Below, one piece after another: positions 44,253-56,118 of a stretch of DNA of 64,000 nucleotides. The notes under the pieces were generated by a model that was given only the letters and a program-made list of their open reading frames with translations, was not told the origin of the DNA and ran no database searches. The stretch spans positions 434,001-498,000 of the forward strand of contig NW_023501043.1 in the NCBI RefSeq assembly GCF_014066305.1, in the 5' to 3' direction. How positions within the stretch are numbered: the first letter of the stretch is position 1; every line of letters starts with the position of its first letter. The position numbers were made by a program, and so were the translations under genes. Origin of the DNA: Letharia columbiana (Eukaryota; Ascomycota; Lecanoromycetes; Lecanorales; Parmeliaceae).

Positions 44253-44957
44253 CTAGAAATTGTCTACCAAAGGCCAGTACGCGTCGAATTCTTCAGCTGT
44301 CCAGCAAATAGGTGTGCCTAACGAGAAAGCAGCTTGACGCGTCTCTGGGGTATGAGGGGGTAGCTTCAGCATTGTTGACGCCAGCTCCGGGGGTATCACT
44401 GGGGCGGGCTTGCTACGCTTGCTACCCTTTTGGGGGTGTTCTTTCCGTTCGTCTAGGGAGGTAGACGCCTTGCGTTTGTGGGTAGAGGGCTTCGAGGGGG
44501 GCGACGATGACCTGGACGCGTCAGAATAGGTGAGCCAGCTCCATTCGCCATCGCTGGAGCCACTATCTTCTTCCTTAAGTGGCAATTCGAGTACTCTGCT
44601 TCCGGGGTGCGGTCTCGATCAATGCCCTCGGGGTTGCTACCATACCAATCGAGCTCCTCCTGGGTATCCTCAAAGCCCCCATACTGTGGGGGCTGGCGCA
44701 CGAGGCGGGGGTACGACATTGAGCTATTGGGAATGGTATACGCGAAAATTTGACGCGAAGATTTGACGATAGCGAGGTGTGGGAGGGGTGGGAGGGTAGA
44801 GGGTGGCGACGGCGAGGTATGGGGGAAGACGGTAAGATCAGCCAGAACGTGTCCCCTATTTACTACTGCAATCTCTTACTAATCAGGGGAATGTGGCTGG
44901 GTCGGCCTAATGGCTCTCCGGTACTGTACACTAGCGTTGGCTGAGGTTTAGAAGCAC
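44253..44957 (-). pseudogene. Element-like gene with RQPPQYGG motif, copy A
   Basis: The minus frame from 44719 begins MSYPRLVRQPPQYGGFED and continues EELDWYGSNPEGIDRDR. After a one-base shift it reads as an acidic/serine and then basic stretch (STHKRKASTSLDER) and ends with TPICWTAEEFDAYWPLVDNF at 44253. Upstream, TAGCGTTGGCTGAGGTTTAG (to about 44952) is shared with 58979-58998 and 33397. The 5' 100 nt of coding sequence match 58795-58680 at the protein level. The repeated upstream terminus suggests a transposable element, but no transposase motif is visible. Confidence 0.5.
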
Positions 44958-45030
44958 CCGGAAAAAAGGTTTTTCCGACCCACCACTACCACCAACCCTT
45001 CCGAATAGAGTCTGAGTACTGAGACTACCA

Positions 45031-45167
45031 AAAAAACCTCTTCTTGCGACGAGAGGAACAAAGGGGACACCGCCTATTCAAGGCTCTTCCAACATGCCAA
45101 TCTCGGCTATCCTGCCATAAGTGTGTGCTGTGCCTCTCCCTCACTAGCCCCCAGTCAAGCTGTGGCG
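45031..45167 (-). mobile_element. DIRS-like left-end fragment
   Basis: In reverse orientation this equals the first ~140 bp of the element at 20316, from CGCCACAGCTTGACT to the AGAAGAGGTTTTTT run. It is separated from the 41151-43590 copy by 1.4 kb of other DNA, so it is a separate fragment or its displaced end. Confidence 0.75.
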
Positions 45168-45181
45168 AAAAGGACAAGCTA

Positions 45182-45246
45182 AAACATTCTCAGCTTAGTC
45201 AGCTTAGTCAACTTAGCTGCCTTAGCTGGCTCAGCTGGCTGAGCTG
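45182..45246. repeat. AGCTTAGTC/AGCTGGCT short tandem repeat
   Basis: About six degenerate 9-bp units (CAGCTTAGT to CAGCTGGCT). Confidence 0.65.
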
Positions 45247-45278
45247 AAGATATTCACTTCCATTGGCGAATCGTCAAG

Positions 45279-45838
45279 TTGGATGAAAATGAACGCGGAA
45301 ATAACCTCAATGCAGCTGTGAACGTGCCAGCTGTGGAGGAGCTACATGTCAACGAGCCTGCTGTAGTGAAGCCTCCAGGCCGACCCCTTCGAGCCAGAAA
45401 CAAGAAGAGACGAACGGCTGAGCAAATCTTCGAGGACTTTACACAGCGTGATTCCTCTGGAGTTGAACATGTCCCAGGCCCAGCGACAACGACAGGTGGC
45501 AATTACAGCAAATCAGGTAGCTAAAGAGGAGGAAACCGCTCGTTTAGACGCGTTCTATGCGACTCGCGATGCTGCGGTGACTCCATAAGGAGATGCTACG
45601 GGCCCATTCTTAGGGGCTACACAAGGCGATAAGACCAGACGAGAGACGACTGCTAGTGCTACACCGAGGGCTGAATGGCTTCTGCAGCAGCCGGCTAGAC
45701 GGCGAGGTGGGCGTTGAGGAGCTAGACCAAGAGCTGAAAGAGGTAGACGTGGAAGGGCTACGCAAGGAAGAGACGGTAGAGGACGAGGTGGAACTGCTGT
45801 TCCAGCCTACGTGCGAGGACCTACATGCGAGGAAATGA
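45279..45838 (+). pseudogene. Possible MULE transposase C-terminal tail
   Basis: The frame 45279-45524 reads KPPGRPLRARNKKRRTAEQI followed by FEDFTQRDSSGVEHV. This GRP...KKRRT...STQR-like tail is typical of the end of fungal Mutator-like transposases (from memory of the family). A second frame continues as an Arg/Gly-rich tail (RRRGGR, GRDGRGRGG) with stops. The catalytic DDE region is absent. Confidence 0.3.
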
Positions 45839-45849
45839 GGCTATATTCA

Positions 45850-47510
45850 ATGTCATGGAGCTGTAGTATGGCCAAATTAGTAATCAGGTAGAACGATACT
45901 CGTACATAGAAATCAGCATTTGAAGTTCTCTTTCAGAAGCGAGTGGCCTAAATCAACGAGGTATGCGACGAGGGAAATGACATCGTTGGTGAGAAGATAT
46001 CCGGATAAGCTCTTTTCAATGGGTTTCGTTTGTAGTGTACTCCTCTCTAGTCTCAAGTTCATTGCCCTTTTCTGCCCGGAGGAACATCCCATAAAAGCTG
46101 ACACAATTGTCATCCTTCAATAATATACACAAATCCCGGCCCTGCGTAATCGCCTATGTACGCGTGGAACCTGAGAAGCAGAGTTAAGAAAGTGAAGCGT
46201 GAACTATACTAAGATTAGCACTTGTCTAACATCGATAGGATTGGGATCCACCTTTGAATTCTGATTTTTTTCACGAGAGTCTGCTTTTACTGGCCCAGCT
46301 GCCTTGCATTAAAGTATATTTTTGAGTAACCTAAAGGATTTCAAGGACGTAGTGTTGTGTCAGGGAGATAGCCTAACATGATAAATGATTTTGTCCAGGC
46401 TCGTGCTCTCTGACTCCTGCGAGCAGTACAGGGGCTCTATATCGGGCGCGATGGCAAAGGAGATCCAACGAAGTATTCGAATGCAATATTCCCCAACTCC
46501 CATCAAATCCTCTCTCTCTTCTCAGCGAGGCTCTGCTGTTGTTGCCCTTGTTATTTCGCGTAAAAGTATCTTCACGTAAAATTGCGTGTTTCGCCATCGA
46601 TCGATGCGGCAAGGGCCAAGCTCGGATAGGTTCCGCTCTTTCGAATGATGCCATAGTCTTCGAGCCGGTCGCTCTTGTTCTATGACTTCAGCAGGCCGAT
46701 GCCTCGAGCCTGTAGCCCCTCCCTGGGATGTACTTCTCCCAGCGGTCCTTCTATGCGGTAGAACTTATAAGGTCGCGGTGATGGGCGAGTGGTCGGCAGG
46801 AACTTAGTAAAGGACACGATATGAAGATTGAGGGCTTGACCGGATTGGCCTTTCAAGCATCGTGGCACATTGTGAAGTCTGATGACGATGTCAGTACGTG
46901 CGAGCAAGAGTGAGTGAATGGACAGTGAAATCGGCCATACAGTACCAACGCCTTGATTCTCATTGGGTATATCACTTTGCACGCGTGGCCGGTCCCAATC
47001 CCTAATCGTCATCTCCATTATATCCATTTTAATGTACCCGTCTCTGCCTTCTCTTTTCCTCCACCGAAGTAACAAAGTCCGACATCTTTTAGATTTCCAT
47101 CTTTTGATTCTGTCTGTGCATCGGAAATTTATGAGATAATGGTATCAGCGGGTGATGACTATAATGAAGAGAAAGAAGGAGGAGAAGACGAAGCGGAATT
47201 AATTTGGCTGATTTATCGCGGAGATTGCAAGCTCTGTTAGTAACTTAGTGGTGAAGTCAGCGAGCAAAGGCTGTAAATGTTGTACCTAGCGTGCTAGCTT
47301 CTAAGCCTGCTATCTTCAATTGTGAAACCGTCGCTGTTGGGACAGAAGCTGCTGCGGCCGTGCTGATTAAACGACTTCTGACGCAGGTCTGAATCCCACT
47401 GCGTGTACGAATCCAAGTATGTAGATGTGATTGCGACGCTCGGAATTTGGGAAGATGGGATCGCTTGGCAGGGAGCTTAGGTAGATAGCCTCGAAAAATA
47501 GGAATGATAT
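45850..47510. other. No gene recognised
   Basis: Minus frames 46654-46373 and 47075-46680 are open but carry no recognisable domain. Composition is balanced. Confidence 0.35.
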
Positions 47511-47512
47511 TA

Positions 47513-48943
<1,431 letters not shown>

Positions 48944-50344
48944 TCTGCGTCCTGGTGAAATGCGCGCTCTTTCCTGCTTCCAGGCCAAGCGCGGCCCCGT
49001 CGGGTTTGGCGTGGCCTCTTCGGGCAAGGCGCCTGGCATCGCCCCACCCGCCGCTTTCTCGAGGTATAAAGACCTGCACCCCTCGCTGTTTTCCCACTTT
49101 TCCCTTCATCTTTCTTCCATATCTCCCTGCCGTCCCTCACTCCTTCTCGCATTGCAAGGGTCTGCGTTGACCCCCTGGCTGCCTAGCTGGCTTCTGCCGA
49201 CCATCGCCGATCGTTATGCTTTGACCTTTGCATGAGGCATTTTACTGATGACCTTTCCCTTCGGGATTACTTTGCTGCACCTCTCACCCTCGCCAGCTCC
49301 TGACCTGCCCACTTTCGCCTACGGCTGGAGCTAGCGATAAAGGCGAACCCTCTCATTCGCTACCTCGTATCTTGTCGCCCGCGCTGCAGCTCAGCTCCGC
49401 TCTCAACGCACGGAGATGATTCCTTTTTCGACCATGCTGGAGCGCCTCATCGCTCGGATCTGCCGGTCTGGACCTTTCTGCCTCGGCCTTCCTGTGCCAG
49501 CCACTGTTTCACCACCGCTCAGCTGATCTGCGACTCTGCGACGACATTGGTGGGAAATTTCAGCTTGCGGCGAGCATTCCAGGGCGAAGCAACTGCCTGA
49601 CCCGAAGACAGCTGCCACACGGCCAATGAAAGAAATGCCCCTCACACGTCTACCTTGCTGCATGGACAGGGATCGCCCCTCGGCCGTGATTCGGTGCCAT
49701 AGCATCAGGGGGGCTGAGCATAAAGCCGAGCAGCGGCGGTGAGCCAAAATCAAGGAATGGAATCTATTCGCCTTGATCGACAGTGCTCTTTCCGTATCTG
49801 TCTGACTGCGCTGACCAGGTTCCCGCATTTACCTCATTCTGGTGACATGGCTTTGAGACGGTGATCTCGCTTTTCGCTGTGGATCGGAGAGGATGTAGTG
49901 CCTCTGATCTGTTGCAGAAGTCCCAGCGCGTAAGGCCTAGGCAGCTGCAGCTGACGTGGCTCGATAGTTGGATATCTCCGAGGGGCGCAGTGAAGACTTG
50001 GCCGGTATGGGATGTGGATTGAATGCGAAGCAACAAGGGTCGAGAGACTGCGCCAGCGCGTGCCGCAGGGTGTGAGGCAGATGAATGGAGACCAAGCGGT
50101 GATGGCCAGAGATCGGCGATTGAGGCTGTTGGAGAGGAGCAGGCAGCAGGTGCGAGAATGGGGGAGACGGTACTGAGGTGACGTCTTCAGCGGTTCATTG
50201 GTTGGAGAGAGTGCAGGCACGGCACCGCCGCTGTGGGCACGACTCAGAAGCGCATATAATCCTCATTTTGCCCCATTCTGGGTGTCTTGGATTTCCAACT
50301 TCAGACTCTCCACACACAGCTCCTTTATCTGCATTTGAGACACA
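48944..50344. other. GC-balanced intergenic region, no gene supported
   Basis: The sequence changes sharply from AT repeats to GC-rich. A pyrimidine-rich stretch (49060-49145) resembles a fungal promoter or leader. Minus frames 49828-49403 and 50220-49834 have no recognisable domain. The last 100 bp (CCAACTTCAGACTCTCCACA, near 50300) probably form the leader of the next gene. Confidence 0.35.
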
Positions 50345-51706
50345 ATGACATCGATCAACTTGGATTCCATCCAATTCTACCAACCCCCCGCCAAAGCCGA
50401 TTTGGCTGACAAAAGACCATCGGTGGCGTCGGTTGGTGATGTTCCCCTCGTCTACGGAGAGGGATATACTCCTACGGTTCCTAGATCCAACGGCGGATGG
50501 GGTGAACCACTTAACGACTACGATCTGATCGAAGTCCTTGAATCGACTGGCTCGTCATCGAAGGATCCTCTTGATTTCTTATCCTACAAGCGTGCACAAG
50601 AGTTGCAACAATCGGGCTTGAGACTAGATGAAGACAAAGGTGCGAATACCGACAGCAGCAGCAGCGTCCACTCTAGAAGCGATGGCTCGACTTCTGAGCA
50701 AGGCGAAGGGCACTGCTCCCTCAACACTCCACGGCCTTCTGAAGCAGGCTCAGAAGCTGGGTACGATCCTTAAATCCCCCGCTAGCAGATCTTAGTACTG
50801 ACAGATAGCGCCTATCTAGGACAGAAGATCCCATCTCTGATCCTCCTCCTCCTCCACTCTCTAATCCCCTCCTCTCGTCGATGTACGGTACAGAAATCAG
50901 CTTCAAAAATATCGAGCCTCGTCATTCCTGTGGGGGGAAAGAGAAAGAAGACAGAGGAACGAGCGGCAATACAGACAACATCATCCAATACTCTCTCCCA
51001 TTGCCTAGTGCGTCGCCAAATCCTGAAACACCACTGATTTCGTGGCGGTCTCCGCACCGAGAAGACACCATAGGGTCAGCGGCAGATCCGGCTAGATTGC
51101 CATGGATGTGGAGCCCAACGAGCCTTACGGACAATGAGCCTGTGATAGCTATGGACGCCACCGACATTCGAGGTTCCTCCAAGCGCACAGCAGACAATGC
51201 AGGTTTAAACGAGAGTGGAGAAGGTGTATACAGGTTAGAGAAGGCCCGGCGTGAAGGTCAGTACGCAGGTACCTGTCCCCGCGGGTGCGTTTAATGACTC
51301 TAAAAACACGCGATCGTGATCGACAAGATAGATAATATCGATGATAACTTAAGCGACCTCGATTTCGCACGGATCCAATCGCAACCTAAGCCTGTCTTCA
51401 GACGGCCCACCTTTTCGCGAAAAATCCAGCAACACAAGAGACTAACAAGCTTAAGTCGATCCAGTGAAGCTGGTAACAGTCAAGGTGTGCCCCCCCAGTG
51501 CATTTCTGACCAGCATCCGGGATTTCGTCTGACGTATTCAAGATGACCCTCTCGTCGTGGGGGATGACGACGAAAAGACTAGCGAAACTAGCGCTTCTAC
51601 CAGGACCACGAGCATCGGTTTCTAGAAGGCACCGTCGATGGTCTGAGAGCGCGAGGCACTTCATTCCGCAGACTGCTCCTCGACTTATTCCCCATGTGCA
51701 CCGCTG
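50345..51706 (+). CDS. Probable multi-exon gene of unknown function
   Basis: The ATG at 50345 has a good context (CACAATGAC) and opens a 142-codon frame (MTSINLDSIQFYQPP) that is polar, Ser-rich and mostly disordered. Likely introns: a donor near 50764 (GTACGATCC) with an acceptor near 50809; then an open exon to about 51256 (PISDPPPPPLSNPLLSSMYG, then WRSPHREDTIGSAADP); then GTCAGTACG...GACAAG (about 51257-51326); then an exon starting IDNIDDNLSDLDFARIQSQ. A last frame ends SARHFIPQTAPRLIPHVHR at 51706. No domain is recognised. Exon joins are proposals; the overall coding character on this strand is the main evidence. Confidence 0.4.
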
Positions 51707-51859
51707 AGCCTCCTTGTGACAAGCCCTGCGAGAAGACGTAGGTATTCCTGGAGATAGCTAGAAAGAGAACATTAACGGATTCACGGAATGGAACTAGGGA
51801 TTAGGAGCAGTAGTTCGACGAGTAGAGCCAGAAGGGGGAGCAGGAAGTGGATGTTACTG
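51695..51859 (+). repeat. Inverted repeat, left arm
   Basis: TGTGCACCGCTGAGCCTCC through GGATGTTACTG is matched in reverse complement by 52695-52862 at about 90% identity. It starts at the last codons of the preceding gene. Confidence 0.8.
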
Positions 51860-52208
51860 CAGAAGGATGAGGCGCAGCAAGAAGGTTCGAGAATAAGGAA
51901 TCTGTTATTTCGGTCTTACGTTGCTTATTCAAAGAAACGAACGTTGGTCATGTGGAGAGTTAGATGGATTTCTCGGACGACTGCATCCAATTGCATTCAG
52001 CAGCAGGCTCGACTCAGCTCAGCTGTTCCGCTATCGACTTCACCTCGCATTATCGCTCACTCTCATCCAGCCCGAAGACCCTTCATTCCCCTCGTTTGCT
52101 CGAGACCCAAGGGTGTCCGATGCCGTCCGCGCCGTGGCCAACCAACGGAGAACGATAAGCCGGACCTTCCCTGGTTCTCCAACGCGACTCTAGCGTTCAT
52201 AACCCACG

Positions 52209-52639
52209 CTAAGTGGCCAAGATACTCTTCCCTCCATCCTCCGTCAGCCTCCTCCTGACTCTGACCTTCAGCCACTCCATGCCCAATTTCCTTGGCGCCT
52301 TGCCCTCCACCGGCTCTAGCATGGCCGACGGACTAAATATTAATGCCTCCCCCGGCTCCAGCTCCACAATCCCCACGAATATGCTCCGAACATCGCGATT
52401 CGTCGCCACTCCCAGTTCGTCGAGCGTGCTGACGCCAGCGAGGTGGTCGCGGAGGGTGCGAAACCATTCCGGGGATGTGAAGCGGTGCACGATCGTTACC
52501 GTGCACAGGTCTAGGAGGCGTGGTGAGATGGTGGGCTCTTGGGTTGAGATAACGACGCGGGTTGCGAGATGGCGCTGTTGGCGGATGAGCTGAAGCAGCT
52601 TATCGGTGAAGGCGGTCGCTGCGGCGGTGGGCGTCATGA
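52209..52639 (-). pseudogene. C-terminal fragment of a P-loop ATPase (HerA/VirB4-like fungal family)
   Basis: The 142-codon frame reads FTDKLLQLIRQQRHLATRVV followed by ISTQEPTISPRLLDLCTVTIVHRF. It looks like the C-terminal half of a RecA-like ATPase, with the STQ/ATQEP sensor-type strand and an arginine-rich end. An acceptor (ATCATCTAG) precedes TTCATG, which suggests it is a last exon. But the Walker A and B exons should lie at higher coordinates and instead there is the inverted-repeat arm and the kinase gene. It is therefore truncated. Family assignment is from memory of similar fungal proteins and is tentative. Confidence 0.4.
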
Positions 52640-52694
52640 ACTAGATGATGTGGTCAGTCGGAGCTGATTGCTGCATACCACACCATCTTCAGAA

Positions 52695-52862
52695 CAGTAA
52701 CATCCTCTTCCTGCTCTCCCCTTCTGGCTCTGCTCGTCCAACTACCGCTCCTAGTCCCTAGTTCCATTCCACGAATCCGCTAATGTTCTCTTTCTAGCTA
52801 TCTCCAGGAATACCTACGTCTTCTCGCAGGGCTTGTCACAAAGAGGCTCAGCGGTGCACATT
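52695..52862 (-). repeat. Inverted repeat, right arm
   Basis: Reverse complement of 51695-51859. The pair encloses about 830 bp holding the ATPase fragment. Confidence 0.8.
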
Positions 52863-52928
52863 GTTGGTCCGTGATGCGACGTTTGGCACCAAGATCAGCC
52901 TGGGCCGAACCCTATCACTAACCTCCAA

Positions 52929-55900
52929 TCATGTTGGTGCGAATAGATCACCCAAGCTGCCATAGTGCGAGGCCGTTTTCCAACTGGATGGCCTCAACTG
53001 AGGTTCTACTTCTGTCAATTCCGAGAGCTGAGGCCGAGAATCCCAAACCTCGTATTGTACACTTTTGGCGGAAGGTGAATGAGGGTCTGCAAGTTCAAGA
53101 AGAGAAGACCTGGTGTCACGTCCTAATGGGCGCGACGATGTCATGTCCTTTGCACAACGGATTGATGGTGCCGGTTGAGCGTTTCGTTGTATCGGACAGG
53201 GTTCGCGAGATGTGACACTATCCCCTGAGCCTGCTACGTCTGAGCCTGAATCCGTCTCATCTGCATCCTCCACTTCGATTGGCCCATCGGGAATGGACCC
53301 TCCTGGTAATGTTGGGGGTGGATCTCGGTTCCAGATACCCCTAGACTCAAAGCTCTCATTCCGCGCCGAGACTGCGTCCGATACCGGGAGCCGGGGTTCG
53401 ACATGACTGGGCTCTACTTCTGATACCGGCCCTTCCGAAGTACGCCTCAAGCTATGGAATCGCTTCTCCAGCTCAGGTAGTCCGTATTCTCGACACTGCT
53501 CTATTCCAATATCGAAATCCACATACGTGCCTTGATGCTTCTTACTTCCCCGCACGATCGTGTACTTCTCAGAACCCAACCACTTTCTGAGATCTCTTAC
53601 CGTACGTCTTGAACGGCCACTAAGTTTGGCAATGTGGGAGGCGTTGATTCTAAAGTCTGACCTTCGAACCATAACAGGGCTAGGAAAATCTGCGATTTCA
53701 ATGAATCCTGAAAGCTCTGGTTCTTTTGCTGGTTCTTTTGCTGGTTCTTTTGCCGGCTTCTTTGCTGGCTCTTTTGCTGGCTCTTTTTCTGGCTTCCAGC
53801 TACGCAAGTCCCTCTCCAACTCGCGCAGACCGTACCTCCGACACAACTCTACCCCAACCCAGAAATCCACATATAAACCTTTGTATCTGAACTCTCGCCT
53901 GATCTCGAATATTTCAGTGTGTGGCTGACCGGATGCTTGTAAAATATCACTAACTCTGATTCGAAAGTCGGACTTTCGCACCAGGACAGGTTGAGTAAGT
54001 GTATTAGTTACGAAGAATCCAGAAAGCTGCTAGGCGAAGTAATTGTGAATAGACCCTTATACAAACCAAGGGTGATATCATACCTGCTTGGGAACGCTGT
54101 TGATATACTCCATAGGCTCGCTGTAGTCATTTCGCTGGATTTCCAGCCTATAATCTACTAATGGCTGCAGCTTCTGCTCCAGTCCGAAATGCTTGCAGAG
54201 TATTTGTCCGTGTTCGAAGCTAACCCAAGAGCATGAAGAAGCGACACCTGCTATAGGTGGAAGGACCTCGACCTTGATACTTTGTTCCATCAGCTGCAGG
54301 AGATGTTCAATGTCCCTGGGATTCTTGTTAGTCAATGTCAGTATCTGACTTGCGTTGAGAAGGCAGTCTTCTTTTCGCATAAGCACAATTTTGTCTTCAA
54401 TCTTTATCTAAACATGTCTGCCGTCAAAGTCCGTTACCTTGACAAAGACCGGTCAGCATGCGTGACACGTCTCATTGAGGATGATGTACTTTGGTTTTAC
54501 CCTCGTTCTCGACGTCCAGGGTTCCTCCGTCCAGGTTCCCTGCCAGCAATGCTCTCACATTGTCGTGAATGTTGCGCTTTGACGAAGGCGTCTCGACCTC
54601 CCCTGGACTCACTTCCGCTGCTGAGGCAAACGCCCTTCTCAAAGGAGACCTCGTCGGTTTTTGTGTGGATTTTCGCGTGACTTGTCTCGTAATACGGGGC
54701 ACTTTCGGGATAGGCTCCACAGCTTGAGTGAGGCTTGCAACGTCTGTCGCCAATGGTCCCTTGCTGGGGTCCAGCTGCGGTATCTGACGAGGCTGTGCTG
54801 CAGGGTTGTGTCCCTTACGCTTTGACGGCTTCGAAGGATCTTCAACTGCTTCGCACGAGACTAAAGCTCGTGACCGTTTCGATCGTCCTCTTCCCGAAGT
54901 GTCGGCCGTGGAAGATTGGGTCATCTGTGGCCGCTGCCGCTTATTTAACGTTGACGTGAGATTGTCTATAGTTCGAGGATTCCAAATCTGTGTAAATCTT
55001 TGAGCTTGTTGAAGGGATCGTTGAGATGCACCATTATAAAAATGAATTCCGTCTCGAAGATCACGCTTCGAGGGAGCAATTTTAGTCGATTCAGATGTCC
55101 CTCCTATGTCGTAAAATCCTGATGAAACATCCCTGTCCGATGGAGTTTGCGCTATGACAGACTTGCTCCTTGCGACGCCGTCTCGACCAGTCGTCTTCCC
55201 TGTGGGTGTTGTACGTCCAATGTCGACAGTTTGGATTTCGTGAAATCCTAGACGATACACTTCCCCCAAGCAATCACTTGCAGATCCTCGGTGTCGATAA
55301 TCTATCCTCAGCATCTTGGTTGAGATTAGATCTATCAAAGTGTCCCCTTCTCCTTCCCCTTCCTCGGCTTTTTGGACAATATCTCGACACCAAGGCTTGC
55401 CCTTGCGCTCTCGCGTTGGCTGAGGAAGACCGTATGCGTATTCTAACACGACCACTCCTAGTGACCATATGTCAACCGTAGCTGTGTAATGATGACGTCC
55501 CCAAATCTCGGGAGCGGCGTATTCATTTGATCCGCAGAAGGTTTTTAAGGAGGAATCGTTCTTTGCCAATCCGAAGTCGACGAGCTTGATAACGAAGGGC
55601 ATTCGAGACTGAACGAGAATGTTTGCCGGCTTGATGTCTCGATGCGCCAGAGGCGGAGAGTGGGAATGTAGGTAGTCGAGAGCCTGAAGTCCTTGAAAAA
55701 GAATTTGGAGGGTCTCTTCTTCGGTGATGAAATCTTGACAGGCTAAGTTTCCGCAGATATTCCATCACCAGCAGAGGTTGCTACGAATTTCACAATATGC
55801 TCCTTAGTGAAAAGTCAGACAGAGATCGATCGTTAGGTCAATAATCACACTCACGTGTGAAAGCTCCGTCAAGATGTCAACCTCTTTCTTCCAATTACCG

Positions 55901-56049
55901 TGGTGAAACTTTTTGGCAGCATACACGTCGCCGTCGCTTTTTCGGGATCGCTCTTTAGTGCGGAAGACGATTGGCTGATATGTTACCCGAGCGCCGATCG
56001 CTTTGTCAGCAGCTTTATTTTCCATTGCTCCACTACTCCACTGCTCCAC
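52929..56049 (-). CDS. Ser/Thr kinase fused to three KilA-N/APSES-like domains (frameshifted)
   Basis: Proposed exons: 56049-55855, 55802-54490, 54407-54084, 54026-52929. Introns of 52, 82 and 57 bp (GTGAGT...CTAAG, GTACAT...TTTAG, GTATGA...GCAG) all join in phase 0. Kinase motifs in order: YAAKKF (the VAIK Lys), KKEVDIL (helix C Glu), LLVMEYL (hinge), AHRDIKPANIL, VDFGLAK, AAPEIW and DIWSLGVVVLEY. The glycine loop is not seen at the 5' end. About 270 disordered, basic residues follow. Then come three related modules, each starting V-L/M-V-R-K/R-S/E-D-F/C-R/L-I/L-N-A-S (VLMRKEDCLLNAS, VLVRKSDFRIRVS, VMVRRSDFRINAS) and ending with WVSFEHG/YVDFW.G-type strands, as in KilA-N/APSES DNA-binding domains. 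The linker has PAKE repeats. Two one-base shifts lie between 55770 and 55735, around LLVMEYL, so this allele may be a recent pseudogene or carry sequence errors. Confidence 0.65.
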
Positions 56050-56070
56050 CGCTCCACCGCTCCATCGATT
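56026..56070. repeat. CTCCACNGCT short tandem repeat in the divergent promoter
   Basis: CTCCACTGCTCCACCGCTCC repeats about five times (9-bp unit) between the kinase 5' end and the coiled-coil gene start. Confidence 0.75.
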
Positions 56071-56118
56071 CTCATTTTCACATCTCTGAGTACGACAGCG
56101 TCCTCTTCCTCATCCACC

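Noticed and set aside
49403..50220. Two minus-strand frames of 128-141 codons as genes
   Set aside because: No domain, no intron signals and no repeat support; probably chance frames in GC-richer DNA.
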